A stretch of DNA of 19,019 nt from Phoronis ovalis. Taxonomy: Eukaryota; Phoronida; Phoronidae. The position numbers and the translations under genes were made by a program. Below are positions 1 to 9,190 of the stretch, one piece after another (position 1 is the stretch's first letter; every line of letters begins with the position of its first letter). Below the pieces are notes generated by a model. That model had not been told where the DNA came from. It did not search any database and saw only the letters and a program-made list of their open reading frames with translations. The stretch lies in the NCBI GenBank assembly GCA_028565635.1, contig JAOXYB010016698.1, positions 1 to 19,019 of the forward strand, read 5' to 3'.

Positions 1-159
1 ACATATATATATATATACAATGTATAATTTTTATATTCAGTTAACTGTTTCCTGTACACTTCATCTTTTTAGCACGAACTCTGCACAGTATACTCGGTAC
101 AAAATTTCTATATAACACATACAAAAAATTTAATTTGAGTCTACTAGAACGGAATCCTA

Positions 160-402
<243 letters not shown>

Positions 403-573
403 CTAACGTAGCGACTGGAGCAGCACAAAATGAAAAGGTTTTTACTTTACATTTAATATTGCGCATATAATTTTAGTATACAATTTTTTTATATATTTAT
501 CTTATTCGTTTAGCTACTAGTATGTCTAGATTTAATTAGAATTTACGTGTATACTGTATTATATGTAATATTA

Positions 574-1335
574 GGGACCGGTCAGAATTTATTCCTGGGG
601 GGCCGGGAAATATGAAGGGAACCACTTTTTTGAAGATCCAAATGGGGGTCCATTTTTTTAAGTACCAAAAGGACCCATCAGTAATAGACGGAGTATAGTT
701 TCTTGTTAAACATAACAATAGATTAATAAATTGAGGAATATATAATGTATGATTACTTAAAAGACTTTGGTGGATTTCTAAATTGTTAAACATGTAGTCC
801 GCCAACAATAAAACTAAAACTGTAGTGGAATTTGATTTATTAAAAAAAATCTACTTTAAGTATAATTCTACATATAAAAGGTTTTTAAATGTACAAAAAG
901 TGACACAATGTGTCTTGGCAAAAGCGAATCCAGAATGTACCAGATTACAAGAATTCCCACCAGATATTCAATAATTTTACGTTGGGCATGCCCGGATCCC
1001 CTAGTTTTGCGCCTGAATATCCAAATGTATTTCCTAATTTAAATTCGACCTGGAACCATTTTCACAAGAAAACGCGCGTTTCACAACGACTAAACTACTA
1101 GCATTAAATGACCATACACATGGTAATATGCCTCATTGTTATACATATAATAATCATATGAAACATTTATAATTTGGCCTGGTAAGTTAAGCTATTTGGT
1201 GTGGGGTCATTTTTACTTTTGACCTCATGGGGGCCATTTTTATCTTTGATATTCTTGAGGGGGTAATTTTTTCCCTCTATGATTTTTAAATTATATTTCC
1301 CGCCCCCTCCCTGGAAATAAATTCTGACCAATCCT
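574..1335. mobile_element. Non-autonomous TIR element, TTA target duplication
   Basis: The left end GGGACCGGTCAGAATTTATT is mirrored at the right end, whose reverse complement starts AGGATTGGTCAGAATTTATT. Looser inverted similarity, with runs like GGGGGTCCATTTTT, continues for roughly 100 bp inward. TTA occurs immediately outside both ends (571-573 and 1336-1338). A 3-bp TWA duplication with GGG-starting ends is typical of PIF/Harbinger elements. There is no transposase; the 63-codon frame at 910 resembles nothing known. The superfamily is inferred. Confidence 0.7.
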
Positions 1336-1637
1336 TTAGCATAATTTATAATTCTCCGTGAAATTTTGTCACTATATAGTATGCGTTGAATTTTAAATTA
1401 ACACCATTAAAATAGGTAGCCTCGATAAACAGACAACTTGAAAGCAAAGCAACGCTCCTGATGTAAAATAAACAACAACAAAAAAATTTGTCATGTCTAA
1501 TGCCCATCCAATGTGTAGGATTATATATTTTTTTATCATTATTGGTTTTTTACATTAGAGAAAAGAATAGAATACTTCATGCATTATAGTCTGGTTTATC
1601 ATTGTGGGGTACTCATTTTCAAAATGACTATCTGTTG

Positions 1638-2765
1638 GAAGTAATCCGGGTCAATATTACATATAACCTGTACTTTGTCGTGTACTTATTCTATACCGAA
1701 TATGGAGCTGATCGGATAAAAATTAAAGCAGTTATTGTGAGACAAAAATGTCCAAGAATTGTTATGGCATTTGACCTGCTTGTCACGGTCATTTTAAAAT
1801 GTCACCTAGTTTATTACGCCCATCAACCTATGGGCTTCCTAGAACCACCTTTGAATCGTCCAGGTAGCGCTTCGTCTTCGCGGCTATGGACGCAACATTA
1901 CGTGTCCTCTCTGGAACAAACATTGCCGCCAGTCGGCCATATCAGAAGTAATCCGGGTCAATATTATATATAACCTGTACTTTGACCTGTACTTATTCTG
2001 TCCTGAATATGGAGCTAATCAGATAAAAACTGAAGCAGTTATTGTAAGACAAAGAAAGGGTTACGCAAGGCAAAAATGTCGAAGCTTTGTAATGGCATTT
2101 GACCTACTTGTCAAGGTCATTTTAAAATGTCACCTAGCCTATTACGCCCACCAACCTATAATCTTCATAGAACCACCTATGAATCATCCAGCTAGGGCTT
2201 TGTTTTCGCGGCTATAAACGCAACGTTACGTGCCCTCTTGGTCACAAACATGGCGGCCTGTCGGCCATATTGGAAGTAATCAAGGTCAAAAGTAAAACAG
2301 ACCTGCACTTTGACCCCAGTGGGGGCAGTCAATATGAAAGCGGGAACGCATGTTCCAACAAAATTTCGCGTGAAAGGGTATGTTTTTCGAATCGCGGTGC
2401 GTAACACGTGTTACGCGCTTAGGTTTTTTTTTGTTGCTAAAATCACAAAAAGGGGTGTTTTTTTGAGTTATGACACTTCGTTAGGGGTGTTGCTTGAAAG
2501 TGTCACTTCGTTACGGTAATCGTTAAAATTTTGCTTCTTTTAATAGGGGTATTTTTTCAAAAAAACTCACTTCCTTAGGGGTGTATTTTTTGCAGAATTT
2601 CACTTCATTAGGGGCTTTTTTGAAAAGCCATGTTGAAACATGGGTACCCACTTTCATATTGACTGCCCCCCGGGACTTTGACCTGTATTTACCCTGTACC
2701 GAATATATAAAGCTGATCGGGTAAAAACTGAAGCTGTTATCGCCAGACAAAGAAAGTGTTACATA
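1638..2765. repeat. Tandem array, about 2.3 units of 307-328 bp
   Basis: Units start with GAAGTAATC-CGGGTCA at 1638, 1945 and 2273. Units 1 and 2 align along their full length: GGAGCTGATCGGATAAAA, TTTTAAAATGTCACCTAG, TTCGCGGCTAT and CGGCCATAT recur. Unit 2 has an extra segment of about 16 bp near 2055. Unit 3 is split by the element at 2316-2674, resumes at 2675 and ends before the GAC microsatellite. The open frame at 1602-1973 spans unit 1 and is not preserved in unit 2, so I do not call it a gene. Confidence 0.85.
2316..2674. mobile_element. 359-bp TIR element with 9-bp target duplication
   Basis: ACTTTGACC occurs directly outside both ends (2307-2315 and 2675-2683). It occurs once, uninterrupted, at the equivalent place in tandem unit 2 (about 1979-1987), so the empty site is visible in the same window. 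The ends are inverted repeats: GGGGGCAGTCAATATGAAAG on the left, and the same 20 bases as the reverse complement of the right end. Inside are degenerate direct repeats of the form CACTTCGTTAGGGGTGTTTTTTT. No transposase is present. A 9-bp duplication fits Mutator-like elements, but the superfamily is inferred. Confidence 0.85.
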
Positions 2766-2766
2766 C

Positions 2767-2794
2767 CACGACTACGACGACGACGACGACGACG
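2767..2794. repeat. (GAC)n microsatellite
   Basis: A short run of GAC/ACG trinucleotides with one interruption near its left end, at the right border of the tandem array. Confidence 0.85.
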
Positions 2795-3373
2795 CCTTCA
2801 CTACGACTACTATATGCCCAGCCACTATGTGGACGGGCATAAAAACACGTCAACATATCATTTAAACGTGCCCCCTTTTTCGTCAACATTTGGGAAATCC
2901 TTTGACGTATCAGGTCACGTGATAGTCATTCTATTTAAAATTATATGGATTCTGCAGAGCATTTTACCCCGGAAAATATATGCAATTAGATGCGGAAAAT
3001 GTTCATAAGATCTATTTAAAGTTAACGAAATGTGACAAACGTTTTGTCTGAAGTTACTGGATATAATTTTTTGATACGATTTCTCTTGAGATTGAGTATA
3101 AAGTTAAGTATACTTTTCAGCAGGTGCGGCTACATCGCTAGGTTAGAGTAATCGATAACGATCCTTCATATTGTATTAAATTATAATCTCCGCGTTCCTT
3201 TTTTTGTAATATAAATATTTATGAAGGCAGATCATGTAATAATTAATTTAAATTAAATAACTAAATTCGTTTTACTCCGTTAGTCCTTAATTTTAGTCCG
3301 TTACAGTCCGCTAGTCCGTTGGCCAAATTTTAAACCGTCACAAAAGCATAATACGCGCTGTACTATACATCAC

Positions 3374-3430
3374 CTTTGAACCGATCTGATTCCCACACTG
3401 TCCTGCTTGCAAATGAACAATTTCTCTCAT
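3374..3430 (-). CDS. TUBB: Beta-tubulin, exon 1 with start codon (residues 1-19)
   Basis: Read on the minus strand, 3430-3374 encodes MREIVHLQAGQCGNQIGSK, the beta-tubulin N-terminus, followed by the splice donor gtgatg. The 57-nt coding part ends in phase 0, which joins in frame to exon 2 at 312 across a 3061-nt intron. GQCGNQ (residues 10-15) is the nucleotide-binding loop that contacts GTP. The MREI tetrapeptide is the known signal for co-translational autoregulation of tubulin mRNA: the nascent peptide is recognised and the mRNA decays when free tubulin is high. The ATG has an A at -3, a favourable initiation context. Ser18 replaces the more usual Ala, a mild change. This exon is too short to stand out as an open reading frame and was found by matching the splice phase. 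Confidence 0.96.
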
Positions 3431-3482
3431 CGTTTCTGTTTAATTGTGTTATACCTCGTGCACCGTTTCGTCAATTTTCTAG

Positions 3483-3522
3483 GACTGATAAAAATTACAA
3501 ATTCAACCACTCGCTATTTATA
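3483..3522 (-). promoter_or_regulatory. Beta-tubulin core promoter: TATA box and possible initiator
   Basis: TATAAATA reads on the minus strand at 3522-3515, 85-92 nt before the tubulin ATG. A TCAGTC initiator-like motif lies at 3488-3483. If its A at 3486 is +1, the 5' UTR is about 56 nt with no intron. The TATA-to-A spacing, about 36 nt from the first T, is a few bases longer than typical, so the exact start is uncertain. Confidence 0.55.
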
Positions 3523-3804
3523 CGGTATAACGACAACGGAATACCGCTACGCAAGAAAAACAAGTTCATATACAAACTGGGTTTAAAGAAGCCAACAGCA
3601 TGCAAAACAAAAAAATAACAATTGAAAGCGCGTTTAAAATGTAAAATATTTAAGAATAGATAGGATTATCTTTAATTTTAATATCAAGGAAAATTATGTT
3701 TTGCATTTTTGTGTAGTAATATATGTATGGTTCACGACAGGCCACGTTACAAGTTGATATACAACTAGATAGCCGTTTAGCAAAGGGAGGGTTGCTCATG
3801 GACG
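3523..3804. other. Upstream flank of beta-tubulin; no gene seen
   Basis: This is AT-rich sequence between the tubulin TATA box and the first Harbinger-like element. No exon, convincing CCAAT box or repeat was recognised. It presumably carries upstream promoter elements of the tubulin gene. Confidence 0.5.
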
Positions 3805-3807
3805 TTA

Positions 3808-4680
3808 GGGATCATCTCAAAAGTTATCACAATGACCACAAACGTATAGAGTTTCGTATAGGAATTACCCCCACCCCCCCTCGGTCAAACGTAGGGGGGT
3901 TAGTGAGATTTGGGCGTCACCCACGTGTAAAAACTGGCAACCAATTTCAAGAGCGAAATCAGGGCCGGCCAGACACTTTTTCAAAAGGCAGGTGCGAGAG
4001 AAAAATTAGACTTGCTCAAGTCCTTGTGAACTTAAAAAAAAAAAATAATGTTCATTTCTCTTTTTTATGTCTTTTACATCAGTGTTTTTAATTATCTCGA
4101 ATTTTTTTTTAATTTTTTTTTTTTACTGTCATATATATGTTGAGTGTTAGCCGTCCACAAGGACCTTCTGGACGGCAAACACCCAACATATATATGAGAG
4201 TAAAAAAAAAAAAAAACAAATTTGCCAGATAATTAAAAACACTGATGCAAAAGACATAAAAAAGAGAAATAAACATTAATTTTTTTTTTAAAGTCCACAA
4301 GGACTTGAGCAAGTCTAGAGAAAAATATAACGGTTCAGCAATCGAAAAAGGTCGCTGAAACGTCTCCGTGCTGCCAGAAAAAAATCGACAAGAAAAAAAA
4401 TGTCATTTCCACTCCTATTGTAACGATACGCCTCAGAATGAGTGCCGTATACAAAAAAAAATTGTTTCTGTTCCAAAGGGGGTGGTGCGACGGGGGTGTG
4501 TGTTACTATTTCAAAACGGGGGTGCATTAAAGAAATGATTTTAAATATCGTATATATGCTAGGCATGATTTTTTCATTTCGCACTACACCACACATAAAC
4601 GTAGGGATATTTTAACCCCCTGCCCCCTATATGAAACACTATACGTTTGCGGTCATTGTGATAACTTTTGAGATGATCCC
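3808..4680. mobile_element. Harbinger-like non-autonomous element, copy 1 (carries a nested insertion)
   Basis: TIRs of about 53 bp begin GGGATCATCTCAAAAGTTAT at both ends. TTA lies immediately outside each end (3805-3807 and 4681-4683), giving a 3-bp TWA target duplication as in PIF/Harbinger. Removing the nested insertion and its duplication leaves about 553 bp. Its right half, read in reverse, matches the left half of the copy at 6503-6986, so the two copies are inverted relative to each other. The open frames inside (3723-4091 plus strand, 4315-4596 minus strand) are chance frames over C-rich and T-rich runs; no transposase is present. Confidence 0.85.
4008..4316. mobile_element. Foldback element nested in the Harbinger-like copy
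   Basis: This is an almost perfect palindrome of about 309 bp. Both arms begin AGACTTGCTCAAGTCC and run about 135 bp, through A-rich and T-rich tracts and CATATATATGTTG, to a centre with GCCGTCC...GGACGGC. AGAGAAAAAT flanks it on both sides (3997-4006 and 4317-4326). The paralogous copy at 6503-6986 has the uninterrupted site with this 10-mer present once (reverse strand, near 6795). A long-armed hairpin with a duplication near 10 bp suggests a Mutator-like or Foldback miniature element. It has no coding capacity. Confidence 0.85.
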
Positions 4681-4979
4681 TTACATGACCTCTAAATTAC
4701 TTTTCAGCAAATAATAGACATTCGTTGCTTTGGGACTTCTTAACCTCAAAATTTCCCCCTTGACTTCTATGCTTTTTACCATGAAATTTTCAATTCTTGA
4801 TACGATCCTATATAGTACGAGCCTCCTCGGGCCCAGGAGCTATATTGATCATTTCTATGAGTTTTTTTTGACATTTTTGCAGGATTTTTGACCATTTGGC
4901 GATAAATAAGTGTGAATGAAAAAAGTGGAAATATATTTCATTCATTTCATATTTTTTATTAGTTTTATATTTTTTTAGC

Positions 4980-5395
4980 ACCAGTTCCCTGTTATGTCAA
5001 ATATCGTGTCCTGAACTGTAACAGACTTCGAGGTATAGCTTAATGAAAATTGGAAGATCAATAAATTAATTGAAAAGATGCCAAAAAATAAAAATAAAAC
5101 CTGTTAGTATTAAAATATTCTCAAAGACCATCTAAAATACTTCGTTGTAACTTAATACAATCATTTCAGAACATTTTGATTTGTTTTTCAAAATTTGACC
5201 TTTGACCTCCTAATGACCTTTTACCCTCAAGGTCAACAATGGCCTACACCAGGGATGTCACACATCAAGTATCAAGTTCCTAGCTGTAACCGTCTTCAAG
5301 ATATAGCTTGCTGAAAATTGGAAAAAGAAGAAGAAAACGAAGAAGACGATCAAACAAAACCAATAGGCTTGCTTCCTTATAGGAGCAATCCTAAT
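4980..5395 (+). repeat. Interspersed repeat family, copies a and b
   Basis: Copy b (about 5180-5395) runs from TTTGACCTTTGACCTCC through CCCTCAAGGTCAAC, CTGTAACCGTCTTCAAGATA and TTGCTGAAAATTGG to an AAGAAGAAGAAAACG tract, then ACCAATAGGCTTGCTTCC. Copy a (about 4980-5080) keeps only the CTGTAAC...GAGGTATAGCTT...GAAAATTGGA part. Copy d (8030-8225) is the same unit on the minus strand, and a weaker copy c lies near 7300-7400. A-rich tail-like tracts and dispersed copies suggest a non-autonomous transposon, but no ends or duplications were resolved. Confidence 0.7.
5196..5208 (-). promoter_or_regulatory. Perfect DR1 nuclear-receptor-type motif inside the repeat
   Basis: TGACCTTTGACCT, the reverse complement of AGGTCAAAGGTCA, is the consensus direct repeat with 1-bp spacing bound by RXR and HNF4-type receptors. 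Further TGACCT half-sites follow at about 5214 and near 5230. The same DR1 recurs in copy d at 8193-8205. The motif is seen; any function is inferred. Confidence 0.35.
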
Positions 5396-6502
5396 GATAA
5401 GTATTAAACATGCGAGCTATAAATAAAGATATGACTCACAATGTAAGGAGAAACAAGGCAAAGGTCATATAGGTAACAGACCTTTCCATTTTGGATTTTT
5501 GTGCTTATGCATGATATCAACTGGTTACCGTGTGTTACATTTAATTTTTGTTTGTTTAAACACACATTAAATTCAAAAAAGAATACATATAAACAACCAA
5601 AGCAAAGTACAAAGAAACACATATTAAAAGCAAAAGTACTATTTCGTGTCTCAGTACATATGCGCGTATGAATTGTATGAACAAATTTCTGTCTATCATG
5701 GATTTTAGATTTACATGAGGTGTACACGTGCACTTAGAATGATCATGAATTAAAACATTATAAATTGTAAACTTTTCAATGCAGAAGCTATATTAAAACA
5801 TTGGAATTTTTGTAACGCTTTCGGAACGAGCTATTCGTATGCCTATGGTTTGCTGCTTGTTATAAAATCTGTATAAAAGCTATATATGTTTTGATGTTTC
5901 ATATTTGGTTTGTTAGTCATACTTAGATCTATAGAGTAAGGCATAGGCCTAATGGATATAACATTTATTTTTTTATTCTAAAGCCATTTTTCAATTTTTC
6001 TTTGTGAAAACAAGAAATCAGAACGGAACATCGAGGTATTTGAAGATGTACATATTTTTTATTTGAATTGTTTGAAAATAGCAATTTTAAATTAAGAAAA
6101 TATTTTTCGACTTGGGCCTATGTTTTGTTGCTTGTTAAAACTGGCTGGCGATAGGTGGCGTGCGCTGCTTGTTGTTCCCGGTATTGCGGTTAAAAAGAAG
6201 AGCATATATTATCTTTCCCTGTAGTTACGGGACATTTTCACAAGTTCATTCTTTATCGCAAACATTTTTAAAATCTTTTAAATATTAAATATTCACGTAA
6301 GATATCATTAAACGCTAAGTAAATTTCGTGTATTGCACTGACGAGTCTGAAAATGCATCCATAACATAGCCTGAATATTTAAGTTTCAGAAACTATTTAG
6401 TTTGTGTGCAAAAAATATTTTACGGATTTTGCTTGAATTTTTATTTAAAACAGTCACAAGGGTCTAGCTTTTAGCTTAGCCTTAAAACGCAAAGCACGTT
6501 AA

Positions 6503-6986
6503 GGGATCATCTCACAAGTTATCGCAATGACCGCAAACGTATAGTGTTTCGTATAGGGGGCAGGGGGGGGGGGGTAAAATGCCCCTACGTTTATGGTTTA
6601 GTGCGAAATGAAAAAATCATACGATACGACACTCCCCTTTGGAACAGAAACCATTTTTCTTTTGGTTACGGCACTTAATTATTCTGGGCTTATTGTTGCA
6701 TAGGATTGGAAATGACCTTTTTTTTTTTGCTTGTCAATTTTTTTCTGGCAACACGGAGACGTTTCAACGACCTTTTTGATTACCGAACTGATATTTTTCT
6801 CTCACACCCGCTTTTGAAAAAGTGTCTGACCGCCTTGATTTCGCTCTTGAAATTGGTTGTCAGTTTTTACACCTGCGTGACGTCCAAGTCTCACTATATA
6901 ACCCCCTTACGTTTGACCAAGGGGGGGGCGGGGGGTAATTCCTATACGAAACACTATACGTTTTCGGTAACTTTTGAGATGATCCC
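6503..6986. mobile_element. Harbinger-like non-autonomous element, copy 2
   Basis: This 484-bp element has ends GGGATCATCTCACAAGTTAT (left) and GGGATCATCTCAAAAGTTAC (reverse complement of the right). TAA occurs directly outside each end (6500-6502 and 6987-6989). Internal landmarks shared with copy 1, reversed, include GGAACAGAAAC, GGAAATGAC, CTGGCA(A/G)CACGGAGACGTTT and TTTTGAAAAAGTGTCTG. It lacks the foldback insertion and so acts as an empty site for copy 1. The 127-codon frame starting at 6706 is a chance frame across the element and its flank. Confidence 0.85.
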
Positions 6987-6989
6987 TAA

Positions 6990-7579
6990 CGCGCGTTATG
7001 CAACAAAGGTTATACTTTTCGATAAAATATACAAAAGGGTAGAAACCCAAGTGATCGATTTCACTTACAACAGTGCTCAGTTACAGTAGTATTATAGGTA
7101 CATAACCAACTGCAGTAAACACGGTTTAAAAAAAATCTCAACGCACTTTGGCCGTAAAATTTCTTTCAGTTGGTGAAAAGGGGTCAAATTTTAAAACACA
7201 TTTTATAGAGGTTCCTTTCAAAAATCCACTCCCAAACATAGGTCAGTAAACAGTAGATGACATTTGAATGACACGAAAACGTGGTTTTTGGAAGTTTAAT
7301 GCACCTTTAAGATTTTGAGCTTTTGACCTCAAGGTCAGCTCGATCATCCAGCGCTGGGGTCACATGTCAAGCCTCAGACCTGCCTGTAACCCGCAACACC
7401 AGTTATTCTTCAATTATAACCTCTTTCCTGTAGGAATTTGTCGAAAACCTGCTAAATATGTTAAATTTGACATTTTGTCACCCAAACGACAGTAAAAATC
7501 AGCAAAATGACCTTTCTAAAACTCGATATACCATCTTGTTTTAATGGTCTAAGCAATTTTAGAAATTTGACCTGCTGGC
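6990..7579. other. Intergenic stretch with a weak repeat copy
   Basis: No gene recognised. Around 7300-7400 the order TTTTGACCTCAAGGTCAG, GGGGTCACATGTCAAG and CTGCCTGTAACC resembles the interspersed repeat at 5180-5395, so I regard it as a diverged copy c. The rest is AT-rich and unassigned. Confidence 0.45.
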
Positions 7580-8015
7580 CTAACTTTGATCGCCGTTAGG
7601 GTGCAAAATATAAGCCCCTAAACGGGAAATGGAGGATCAAAATACCACTCCTAACCGGAGGATTTTGCGGGAAGTTTTCTCTGAAAAATTAACAACAAAA
7701 AAAAACGGTTCCCAAAAGAATCGACAACCAAAAAAAAAGAAACGTCGTCAAAACAAAATAATACACTAAATTTTGCAAAATGGTCGCCAAAAGGTAATGC
7801 TCGCTGCTCCCACTGAAAAAAGGACCCCTAAACGGGAGGTGTAGGTGAAAACCAACCCCTAAACGGGAAGTTATATTTGCCAAGAAAAACATACCCCTAA
7901 ATGTGGTTTTCCGCCAAAATTTTCCGTCGAACGGCGAAAAAGGTACCCCTTTTCCCCGTTTTTTCGGACAAGCATGCGTACCCGACTTTTTTTTAAGTGA
8001 GCCTCCCGGCACCTG
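7580..8015. repeat. Block of CCCCTAAACGGGA-type repeats, probable decayed element
   Basis: CCCCTAAACGGGA recurs at about 7616, 7826 and 7857, with variants at about 7650 and 7891, separated by A-rich spacers. On the minus strand this reads CCGTTTAGGGGT followed by T-runs, in the style of the internal repeats of the element at 2316-2674 (CGTTAGGGGTGTTTTT). The right end, CGTACCCGACTTTTTTTTAA, also recalls the GCGGGAACGCATG region of that element in reverse. I read it as a related but more decayed transposon; no target duplication was found. The minus-strand frames at 7689-8122 arise from the repeats. Confidence 0.55.
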
Positions 8016-8029
8016 CTGTGCAACCTAAT

Positions 8030-8225
8030 GAAGACTATGAATTTCCACATTAGTATTACGGTTGCTCGGGGCAAGCCTATTGGTTTTGTATGTTTTCTTT
8101 CTACTTTTCCAATTTTCAGCAAACTATATCTCGAAGAGGTTACAGTAATGACTTGAGGCTATTGTTGACCTCGAGGTTAAAAGGTCATTTGGAGGTCAAA
8201 GGTCAAATTCCTAAAATTTCTCGAA
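8030..8225 (-). repeat. Interspersed repeat family, copy d (inverted)
   Basis: The reverse complement matches copy b: GACCTTTGACCTCC, ATGACCTTTTAACCTCGAGG, CTGTAACCTCTTCGAGATATA, TTGCTGAAAATTGG, then ACCAATAGGCTTGC. The two copies therefore face each other across about 2.6 kb. Confidence 0.75.
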
Positions 8226-8604
8226 ATGTTCCAAAATGTTGGTATTAGATCGAGGTCATGTAACGTTTATTAAAGCTAATTCATAGCAGCAGTTCTGTCT
8301 TTGCTAATAAAAGGCTTTCTAGTTGTAATTTTACTCGTTGTTAAGCATTGCTGGTTGGTTGTAACTGCAATTTATTCCTTTTAGTTTGTCAAGGTGAATA
8401 TAGTCCCACGTTAATCTTTAATTTCTTTTTTATGCCATGGCATAAATTGAATACATTTGCAAAAAGAAATTATTCCTCATTATTCTGCATATATAACGCA
8501 ACTCGTGACATATATAACCTGGGTCTATTAATTATAACTAATCTTTATAGTACTATTAATTTAATAGTACCAGATACTGTAACGCAAAAATCGGCATATA
8601 TTTT

Positions 8605-9190
8605 ACATGTCCGCTCACTTATTCACCAAAAACTGATTGTAACTTTGTGTAAAATATCAATACAAAACTGTTTCGTACACGGTTACTAAATAGTAACCTG
8701 TTTGAGTTTTGAATATAAAATCATGAGAAACTTTCCTTTAAATACGTTTTTTCTTTAAAAATGAACAACACGATCGGAGTGCAGAACTCCCGTATCGAAA
8801 GTGAGGCTATGACCCCAGACCGGAAGTAAACAAAAGAGATTTATGATCTTTTGTCGGCATGAGAGCATTGCGAGTAACAGCGAGATTATTGCGTTTATTA
8901 CAACTGTGTCCAAAGTCTTCTACCACGTCTTTGTCCGCCATTGTTTAAGCTACGAAATTATGGGTAAATGACCTAGTTAGGATTCCAAGATTTCTGGCTT
9001 GGCCGGGGGGGATAAGCATACCCGGATGTAAAGTTTTAATTTGGAATTATGCAATACACGGACCGGAAATATGACGCGAGCGCTTCCATATATATTACTA
9101 GCTGTAAGTAGTACGTACTAGTAACAGTTTTTTACCTTAAACAGTGTCTACCAGTTTTTTGGTGAATAAGTGAGCAGACAGGCCCTTTAA
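8605..9190. mobile_element. Inverted-repeat element, approximate limits
   Basis: TGTCCGCTCACTTATTCACC (near 8609) is mirrored by GGTGAATAAGTGAGCAGACA (9161-9180). The similarity continues inward through CAAAAACTG and looser CTGTTACTA-type matches. The outer limits and target duplication could not be fixed. The interior holds a GC-richer stretch (8765-8945) with CCGGAAGT and ATGGCGGAC motifs. No transposase was seen. Confidence 0.55.
8811..8942 (-). other. Candidate short ORF or promoter-like island, minus strand
   Basis: On the minus strand an ATG near 8942 opens a frame of about 44 codons, starting MADKDVVEDFGHSCN, that closes with TAG near 8810. The start, AACAATGGCGGAC, combines a good initiation context with a YY1-like ATGGCGG motif. 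A CCGGAAGT (ETS/GABP-type) motif lies at about 8820. Local GC content is higher than in the flanks. It could be a first exon with promoter, or just the interior of the surrounding inverted-repeat element. No protein family was recognised. Confidence 0.2.

Larger units (their letters stand above)
4684..6499. other. Intergenic stretch, no gene recognised
   Basis: The first part (4980-5395) holds copies of an interspersed repeat listed separately. From 5400 to 6500 I see AT-rich sequence without a convincing exon or repeat. The minus-strand frame at 5404-5733 has low-complexity hydrophobic content and no family resemblance. I specifically looked here for ankyrin-repeat exons of the downstream channel and found none. 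Confidence 0.5.

Noticed and set aside
1602-1973. 123-codon open frame
   Set aside because: It spans one unit of a tandem array and is not preserved in the second unit; no protein family resemblance.
4008-4316. Strong hairpin considered as a structured RNA or terminator
   Set aside because: Arms, flanking duplication and the empty paralogous site show it is a transposable element.
6706-7089. 127-codon frame sharing a stretch with the minus-strand frame at 4315-4596
   Set aside because: The shared peptide comes from both frames lying in copies of the same miniature element; T-rich runs differ in length and no transposase motif is present.
8348-8689. 113-codon open frame
   Set aside because: Composition is that of AT-rich non-coding DNA, it runs into the inverted repeat near 8609, and it matches no family.
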